27,010 nt of DNA from a virus. The stretch is taken from positions 1 through 27,010 of the IMG/VR virus record IMGVR_UViG_3300027848_000081; one strand, given 5' to 3'. The notes under the pieces were generated by a model. The model saw only the letters and a program-made list of their open reading frames with translations, ran no database searches and was not told the DNA's origin. The translations under genes and the position numbers were made by a program. The stretch's first letter is position 1, and the number at the start of each line of letters is the position of its first letter. This document shows positions 22,244 to 27,010 of the stretch, piece by piece.

Positions 22244-23560
22244 ATGTACAGAGAACTAGATAAACGTAATATTTATGAGAATGCATTATTATCATTTTCA
22301 TTCGAGTTTAAATCCCCGATTAGAAGAAGAGACCTCGCTTCTAAGTTATCTAAGAATTTAGGTAAGAAGATAAATTGGTTTAAAGGAGTAGATGAAAGCT
22401 TTTCTGCAAATTCAGAAATATTCAAACTTTCTAATAAATTCAATGCAAATACAAAAATGTTTGTGTTTGAAACAGGATTTATGAAATATCAAGATGCTAT
22501 GCATACGATGTTGAAAACCATGAATCTCGTGGATCACTTCGGGTACACTGACGATCGTTGCGAAGTTAAAGTGAATATCTCTATAAATGAGAGACATATT
22601 GAATCAGGTGTACATATTTCTAAACTAAATAGATTCAAATATCTAATTGGATTAGATGAATCGTCTATTTTAAATGATTGGAATACAGAATCAACTGATA
22701 GACATAAGATAAATCAAAATCAATTTTTTAATATTCACGCTAAAAATCCTTATAACACTATTATTTCATCATCACTAGTTGAGAGAATGGATCCAATGGC
22801 TTTTAATTTTCCAGACTCAGAATTCTTTGGACATGATTTTTCTAAATTAAACGAGGGATATTTGACAATTAATTATATTGGCGGAAAAGATTATCAAAAA
22901 AGAAAATCTGAAGCTACTAACACTATTAATACAGTGATAAATCGATTGTATGAAACTCTTTCTACTAATTATCAATATGGAACAGATGAAAAAAGAAAGA
23001 TTGAGAGAATTGTAGAAGAATACAAAACAACAGTAAAAGCAACCAAGCACCCAATGGATCTTAAAGCTAATTACCCAGATATCAACATATACTATAATTT
23101 AAAGTCTATGGCATATTTGATAGAATCCAATTATCATCACTTTAGAGATAAGATATTTGAATTGCTTGTATTCGGAGGAGTATCTGAAGCAGATATTAAT
23201 TATGATAATGATAGAAAAATCATTCAGGTAAAGGATGCTACGATTCATAAGAATGTAATCATAGAGAATTTCGAATTTTATAATTGTGTAGTTGAGGCAG
23301 ATGCTAGGAATTGCCTATTTAGTAACTGTACGATTAAGAATTCAAAATTAGAAAACTGTGATATTGTATCTGGTAACTATATTAAACAATCAAAAATAAT
23401 TGAATGTAAATATCACGGATCTGATAATGAAATAGCAAATAGTTATTTAAATAATAATCCAAAGGATATGATCGATGCTAAACTTACCAACTGTCTTGTT
23501 GCAAAAGGAAACTTTACATTAGCATCAGAAGTAGATAAGTATACGATAATACTTAAATAA
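22244..23560 (+). CDS. Amidoligase-like phage protein with C-terminal beta-helix repeats
   Basis: This is a 438-residue protein. LSFSFEF (16-22), FETGFMKYQDAMHTML (75-90), GYTDDRCEVKVNIS (100-113) and LNRFKYLIGLDES (128-140) follow the order I know from amidoligase-like proteins of T4-type marine phages (FEFEF ... TGPxxYxEA ... GxTxxRCGxHxNIS ... LxFxLxxDE). In those, the RCGxHxN core carries the conserved Gly and His; here it reads RCEVKVN, so activity may be lost. Residues 330-425 have short repeats with regularly placed Asn, Cys and Ser (FYNC, LFSNCTIKNSKLENC), as in a right-handed beta-helix. A structural or fibre-linked role is likely. It stands between gp6 and the fibre genes and has its own late promoter. 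Confidence 0.55.
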   Translation: MYRELDKRNIYENALLSFSFEFKSPIRRRDLASKLSKNLGKKINWFKGVDESFSANSEIFKLSNKFNANTKMFVFETGFMKYQDAMHTMLKTMNLVDHFGYTDDRCEVKVNISINERHIESGVHISKLNRFKYLIGLDESSILNDWNTESTDRHKINQNQFFNIHAKNPYNTIISSSLVERMDPMAFNFPDSEFFGHDFSKLNEGYLTINYIGGKDYQKRKSEATNTINTVINRLYETLSTNYQYGTDEKRKIERIVEEYKTTVKATKHPMDLKANYPDINIYYNLKSMAYLIESNYHHFRDKIFELLVFGGVSEADINYDNDRKIIQVKDATIHKNVIIENFEFYNCVVEADARNCLFSNCTIKNSKLENCDIVSGNYIKQSKIIECKYHGSDNEIANSYLNNNPKDMIDAKLTNCLVAKGNFTLASEVDKYTIILK

Positions 23561-23600
23561 GCATATGGTTAATTTTGTAATGCTCTTATTGACAGTATCG

Positions 23601-23620
23601 TTAATAAATAAAATAAAATA
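23601..23620 (+). promoter_or_regulatory. T4-type late promoter for the first fibre gene
   Basis: Plus strand TTAATAAATAAAATAAAATA. The core AATAAATA (23603-23610) ends 23 nt before the ATG. A GAGGA Shine-Dalgarno-like sequence (23621-23625) follows, eight bases from the start codon. Confidence 0.7.
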
Positions 23621-23632
23621 GAGGATAACTAG

Positions 23633-25150
23633 ATGTCATCAATATACACTAATTTAGAAGGAATACGACAGTTAAGCAATTCAAGTTTAACTTCGATAAT
23701 TGATGTCACTAATTTAAACTTTAAGAATTTATCCAACGCAAACCTTACATTTTTAAAGAATATCAAATATGATGAATCTGCAAATGATCTCACTGTAAAT
23801 AAGGGTACATTTAGAAACGTTGAATTAACAGATAAAATTTCATTTACACTAGATGGAATTCCTACTTTTACAATAAATTCATTAGGTAAAGCAGAGGGAC
23901 AAGAGTTACTAGTTGTAGTTTCAGAATCACAAAGACATAGATTTACAGATTTTAATGATTGGCCAGAAGTTGGAGTACCGGGTGAAGTAATTTACACAGG
24001 AATTCAAAACAATCGACCTGAGTTCGGAGAAGATTTTATAGGTTATCTTGACGGAAGAGGTTGGGTAAGTTTAACAAATCTAACTGCACCGGTTAATGGA
24101 ATATATTTTTTACCAGAAGCAGGTAGCCCACTTATTATTCCAACTGTACCAAACGGACGTGGATTAATATGGATTGGACCTCCTGGGGTACAAAATAAGT
24201 ACGAACCAGTAAACACAACAGTTTACTTTACAGATGATGAAGGTAATACGTACGACATCATGACAGATTTTGCTTGGGAAATAATAGGAGAAAACGCTAA
24301 GTTCAAACCTGTTGGAAAAGCAATAATAGGTGACGTATTCAATCCTGGAAAATTTCAATTCGTAGATAACAATCAATCAGCAGGTTATATATTACATGCA
24401 GATGGAAATGGTAATGCATATTGGGGACCTAATGTAGGACCAGGAGGACCAGGAGCAGCAAATTACTCATATTGGGAAATTAAGGATTATCTGGAAGACG
24501 TTACTCAAACAGTGTATCATAATTTACAGACATTAAATGTAGTAGTTAATTTAATCGATGTTACAACTAATGAGAAAGTAGATGGTCATGTAGATAATTA
24601 CCAAACTAATTCAATCAATGTTACACTAATAGAAGACAATCCTAATGTAAAAGTGGTCGTATTAGGTGCAGGTGGAGATGGTGGTAGTGGAGGAGTAACC
24701 TTCTTATCAGAATTAAATGATGTGACACTCATGTCTCAGATTTTAGATGGAGATGTGTTAATATACAATTCAATGAGTGGACAATGGATCAATTCTCCAA
24801 ATATAGTATCACAGCCTTCTATACAAACGCCAGATGATAAGTTTTTAAATGCAATTACAACAGATGCAGACGGAGATCCTGCATCAGTAGGAACAATCAC
24901 TAATACACCGATTGATGGATGTTATGTTGAGGTTAAGATTAACGGTATTGAATATGAAGTAGGAAATGGAGTAACAAATAAAGTTTGTTATTTTGCTAAT
25001 CCTGCTACTCCAACGTTAGCTAGAGGATTTTCATCAGCTCATGCAAACGGACAAGTTCAAGCAGGAGACCGGTTATATTGGAATGGATCAATTATAGGAT
25101 TTCAATTATTAAATGGTTGGAGAGTGTCGTTTCACTACTTAAATACTTAA
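23633..25150 (+). CDS. Tail fibre / receptor-binding-type protein 1
   Basis: This is a 505-residue protein. The N-terminus (1-100) is helical then beta, probably the attachment part. Residues 264-275 are Gly/Pro-rich (GPNVGPGGPGAA). Residues 280-346 (YWEIKDYL ... VYHNLQTLNVVVNLID ... INVTLIEDNPNVKVVVLG) match a beta-sandwich module common in phage fibres (H-N-L-x-x-x-x-V-x-V-x-L-x-D). Residues 357-387 (FLSELNDVTL ... GQWINS) are a typical fibre repeat (L-x-D-L-x-D-V ... W-x-N). Residues 425-503 form a C-terminal domain with INGIEYEVGNGV, CYFA and GDRLYWNGSIIGFQL. It probably binds the host surface at the baseplate or fibre tip. The C-terminal domain has a counterpart in the next gene. Confidence 0.7.
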   Translation: MSSIYTNLEGIRQLSNSSLTSIIDVTNLNFKNLSNANLTFLKNIKYDESANDLTVNKGTFRNVELTDKISFTLDGIPTFTINSLGKAEGQELLVVVSESQRHRFTDFNDWPEVGVPGEVIYTGIQNNRPEFGEDFIGYLDGRGWVSLTNLTAPVNGIYFLPEAGSPLIIPTVPNGRGLIWIGPPGVQNKYEPVNTTVYFTDDEGNTYDIMTDFAWEIIGENAKFKPVGKAIIGDVFNPGKFQFVDNNQSAGYILHADGNGNAYWGPNVGPGGPGAANYSYWEIKDYLEDVTQTVYHNLQTLNVVVNLIDVTTNEKVDGHVDNYQTNSINVTLIEDNPNVKVVVLGAGGDGGSGGVTFLSELNDVTLMSQILDGDVLIYNSMSGQWINSPNIVSQPSIQTPDDKFLNAITTDADGDPASVGTITNTPIDGCYVEVKINGIEYEVGNGVTNKVCYFANPATPTLARGFSSAHANGQVQAGDRLYWNGSIIGFQLLNGWRVSFHYLNT

Positions 25151-25155
25151 CGTAA

Positions 25156-25176
25156 GAATAAATAAATAAAAATAAT
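25156..25176 (+). promoter_or_regulatory. T4-type late promoter for the second fibre gene
   Basis: The plus strand has two overlapping AATAAATA cores (25157-25164 and 25161-25168) followed by AAAAATAA. The core ends 20-24 nt before the ATG at 25188. It lies just after the stop of the first fibre gene. Confidence 0.7.
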
Positions 25177-25187
25177 TAACAAGAGAA

Positions 25188-26519
25188 ATGGGACAAACTA
25201 GATTAAAGCAAATTTTAAAAGATTCGCAATTTGACTTTACGTCATTATTTAAAATAACTAACCTTGCAAACGGTACAGCATCAAACGATGCTGTTAACTT
25301 TGGGCAATTAAAATCAGTAGTTGACACTATTAATGGATTAGAATGGCAAAATTCAGCATTGGATTATGTTACTGATAACACAGCAGTACCGGCAACTGAG
25401 GTACTAGGAGACCGATATATATTATCTACTACCGGTGGAACTCCAAATGCGGCATGGGACGGAGCTGTGATAGGAAGTATTGTACAATTTAATGGTACCA
25501 TATGGATTGCTACATCTCCTACTACTGGTATGTTTATATCAGCAGATAATGAAAATACACTGTTGTATTACTGGGGAGGATCTGCATGGACAACTAAAGA
25601 ATTTGAATCAACTACAGCATCTACTGGATTAACTAAAGTAGGATTTGATATTAGGTTAGATGCATCAGCTGCAGGTAATGGTATCGGATTTTCAGCTGGA
25701 GTTCTTAGCTTAAACCTAAGTGAATTAACAGGAGCGGTAATTGATGTTTCAGCAGATTCAATTGCATTCTTAGATGTAACAGATAGTTCAACTAAATTGG
25801 AATCAGTTTCAGATTTTGTAAATATTATCGCAGGTACCGTAACTACTTCAGGTCTATCTGCAACTAGTGGAGTTTTAAGTTTAAATATCAATGGATTAAC
25901 AACAGACACTGCGTTAGCTGGAACTGAAGTATTTGCAATGTTTGATGGTGCAAATAAGAAAATAACATGGACTAACATGTTAACTGCTATTGATACTTCA
26001 ATATTTACGGCTGCTAATTTTGTTGACGGAACTACTATTGATTTTACCGTTACTTCCGGAGCATCAGTAACAGCATCAGTAAAAACAGAAAGTTTAACAG
26101 CAGCATATTTGAATGACGTTAACGTTCCTACAGCAGGTCAGGTATTATCTGCAACAACATCAGTATCAGGAACAACATTCACATGGGTTGACAACGGAAT
26201 AGCAGGTACTCCAAAAAGAGTAAGAGCAGCTGCACACGCAGTAGCTTCAGGAGAAGGAGTTGCAATAACTGACGTATTTGGATCAGATGATCCATCAGCA
26301 GATATTATTCCAATGGTATTTGTAAATGGAATCGCAGTATTTATTGGAGACGTAGGAGACGAAGCTACAGCAGACTGCTGGTTTGCAGAATCTGGAGTAA
26401 ATGGGACGGCAGTTTCATTTGCTAATATTAATGGAAACGAAAACTTAGTATGGGATGTAGTTAATGCAAATTATGCATTAGATACAAATGATACTATTGA
26501 AGTTAGATACACAGTATAA
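25188..26519 (+). CDS. Tail fibre-type protein 2 with DUF2793-like module
   Basis: This is a 443-residue protein. An N-terminal helix has TRLKQI (4-9), followed by ITNLANGTASNDAVNFGQL, a common fibre-attachment pattern. Residues 55-138 (LGDRYIL ... GSIVQFNGTIWIATSPTTGMFI ... LLYYWGGSAWTT) match the DUF2793-type module of tail fibres. The middle (140-335) is a repetitive Thr/Ser/Ala/Gly-rich beta region. The last 80 residues (VFVNGIAVFIGDVG ... CWFAESG ... DTIEVRYTV) resemble the C-terminal domain of the preceding fibre protein. There is a weak GAGA-like ribosome binding site. It is followed by a strong terminator. Confidence 0.7.
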   Translation: MGQTRLKQILKDSQFDFTSLFKITNLANGTASNDAVNFGQLKSVVDTINGLEWQNSALDYVTDNTAVPATEVLGDRYILSTTGGTPNAAWDGAVIGSIVQFNGTIWIATSPTTGMFISADNENTLLYYWGGSAWTTKEFESTTASTGLTKVGFDIRLDASAAGNGIGFSAGVLSLNLSELTGAVIDVSADSIAFLDVTDSSTKLESVSDFVNIIAGTVTTSGLSATSGVLSLNINGLTTDTALAGTEVFAMFDGANKKITWTNMLTAIDTSIFTAANFVDGTTIDFTVTSGASVTASVKTESLTAAYLNDVNVPTAGQVLSATTSVSGTTFTWVDNGIAGTPKRVRAAAHAVASGEGVAITDVFGSDDPSADIIPMVFVNGIAVFIGDVGDEATADCWFAESGVNGTAVSFANINGNENLVWDVVNANYALDTNDTIEVRYTV

Positions 26520-26537
26520 TATAACAATCAATAATAT

Positions 26538-26570
26538 GGGGAAGATAGTAATTGTATCTTCCCCTTTTTT
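26538..26570 (+). terminator. Intrinsic terminator after fibre gene 2
   Basis: A perfect 10-bp stem, GGGGAAGATA / TATCTTCCCC (26538-26547 with 26555-26564), a seven-base loop and six T. It lies 18 bases after the stop codon. No late element is seen between it and the next ATG. Confidence 0.95.
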
Positions 26571-26588
26571 ACAAAAATTAATTAACAC

Positions 26589-27010
26589 ATGTCAGACGCG
26601 ACCAGAGTAAAGCAAATAAAAGGAGACACAGTAGGTAGTGTTCTATTTATTGGTGCAGGCGGACAAGCTACAGAGAAAAATTCTAATTTATTCTGGGATA
26701 ACACTAATAATTATTTAGGTGTAGGAACATCAACTCCAACAGCTAAACTTGAAATTTCAGGAGATATAAAAACAACAAACAACAACCTAAAATTCACAGG
26801 AAATTCACTATATGCAGGAAACGCAGATGCATCAACAATAGCATACACTCCATCTGACGGTATAAGTTCTATCACAGATGTAAGATCAATAACGTCGGAT
26901 TGGGCAAGTACCGCTAAATATAATGGTCAAACATTAGAAAGATGTACAGCTGGAGAAACAATAACAAAAGGACAATTAGTACATTTATCTACCCGTGGAG
27001 AATGGTTGTT
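26589..27010 (+). CDS. Tail fibre-type protein 3, 5' part (continues beyond the window)
   Basis: Open from ATG 26589 to the last base, 140 complete codons with no stop. The N-terminus TRVKQIKGD (5-13) resembles TRLKQILKD of the preceding fibre gene. Residues 34-60 (FWDNTNNYLGVGTSTPTAKL) carry the motif L-G-(V/I)-G-T-x-x-P-x-x-K-L, typical of fibre and adhesin stalks that often end in an intramolecular chaperone endosialidase domain; that end would lie beyond the window. A start at 26589 is weakly supported (no strong ribosome binding site). There is no late-promoter element upstream, so it may depend on read-through of the terminator at 26538-26570 or on another signal. Confidence 0.75.
   Translation, partial: MSDATRVKQIKGDTVGSVLFIGAGGQATEKNSNLFWDNTNNYLGVGTSTPTAKLEISGDIKTTNNNLKFTGNSLYAGNADASTIAYTPSDGISSITDVRSITSDWASTAKYNGQTLERCTAGETITKGQLVHLSTRGEWL

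Noticed and set aside
23589-23594. TTGACA, a possible -35 box before the first fibre gene
   Set aside because: No matching -10 at the right spacing other than the AT-rich late element; probably chance.

Overview
This window is a virion-morphogenesis segment of a large tailed phage with a contractile, T4-type tail. It is AT-rich and densely coding. The clearest anchors are a T4 gp17-type large terminase (17493-19466), a gp16-like small terminase just upstream, a gp6/baseplate-J-like wedge protein (20463-22130), a gp26-like baseplate hub protein (12287-13297), three fibre genes on the right, and a homologue of T4 DNA beta-glucosyltransferase (4228-5238). I see no tRNA, CRISPR array, insertion sequence or integrase. 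A Bacteroidota host is my best guess, not proven: there is a TAnnTTTG-type promoter box in front of the sigma operon, few strong Shine-Dalgarno sites, and small membrane-anchored proteins of a style common in phages of that phylum.

Layout. 1-2158 (+): the 3' end of an unknown gene, then a 517-aa protein with two annexin-like segments. It converges on a 638-aa minus-strand protein (2222-4138) with a polymorphic-toxin-like hydrophobic segment; a bidirectional terminator lies between them. 4228-5513 (-): a two-gene operon, DUF6378-like protein plus DNA glucosyltransferase. 5612-12061 (-): large virion proteins, a spanin-like membrane protein, a coiled-coil protein and an acidic repeat protein. 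12085-13297 (-): gp26-like protein with an overlapping small reading frame, a possible programmed frameshift. 13381-15986 (-): three small virion-type proteins and two membrane proteins. 16026-17460 (-): sigma-factor operon. 17493-22130 (-): wedge protein, small protein, terS, terL. 22244-27010 (+): amidoligase-like protein with a beta-helix tail, then three fibre genes, the last one cut by the window end.

Regulation. Nine transcription units are preceded by an element close to the T4 late promoter (core [TA]ATAAATA, often followed by ATAAAAA). Its 3' end lies 15-24 nt from the start codon, except at 13297. The sigma operon and the glucosyltransferase operon lack it, and the sigma operon has a TATATTTG box instead. 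The simplest model is that host polymerase makes the phage sigma factor (with sigma-2 and sigma-4 regions) early, and this sigma then drives the late virion genes. Good intrinsic terminators close several units.

Most points of interest are at the edges of the core: the annexin-like and toxin-like convergent pair, the gp26 overlap with a T7 run, a hairpin terminator lying directly downstream of a late promoter, the DNA-glucosylation gene, and the amidoligase-like protein whose motif looks inactivated.
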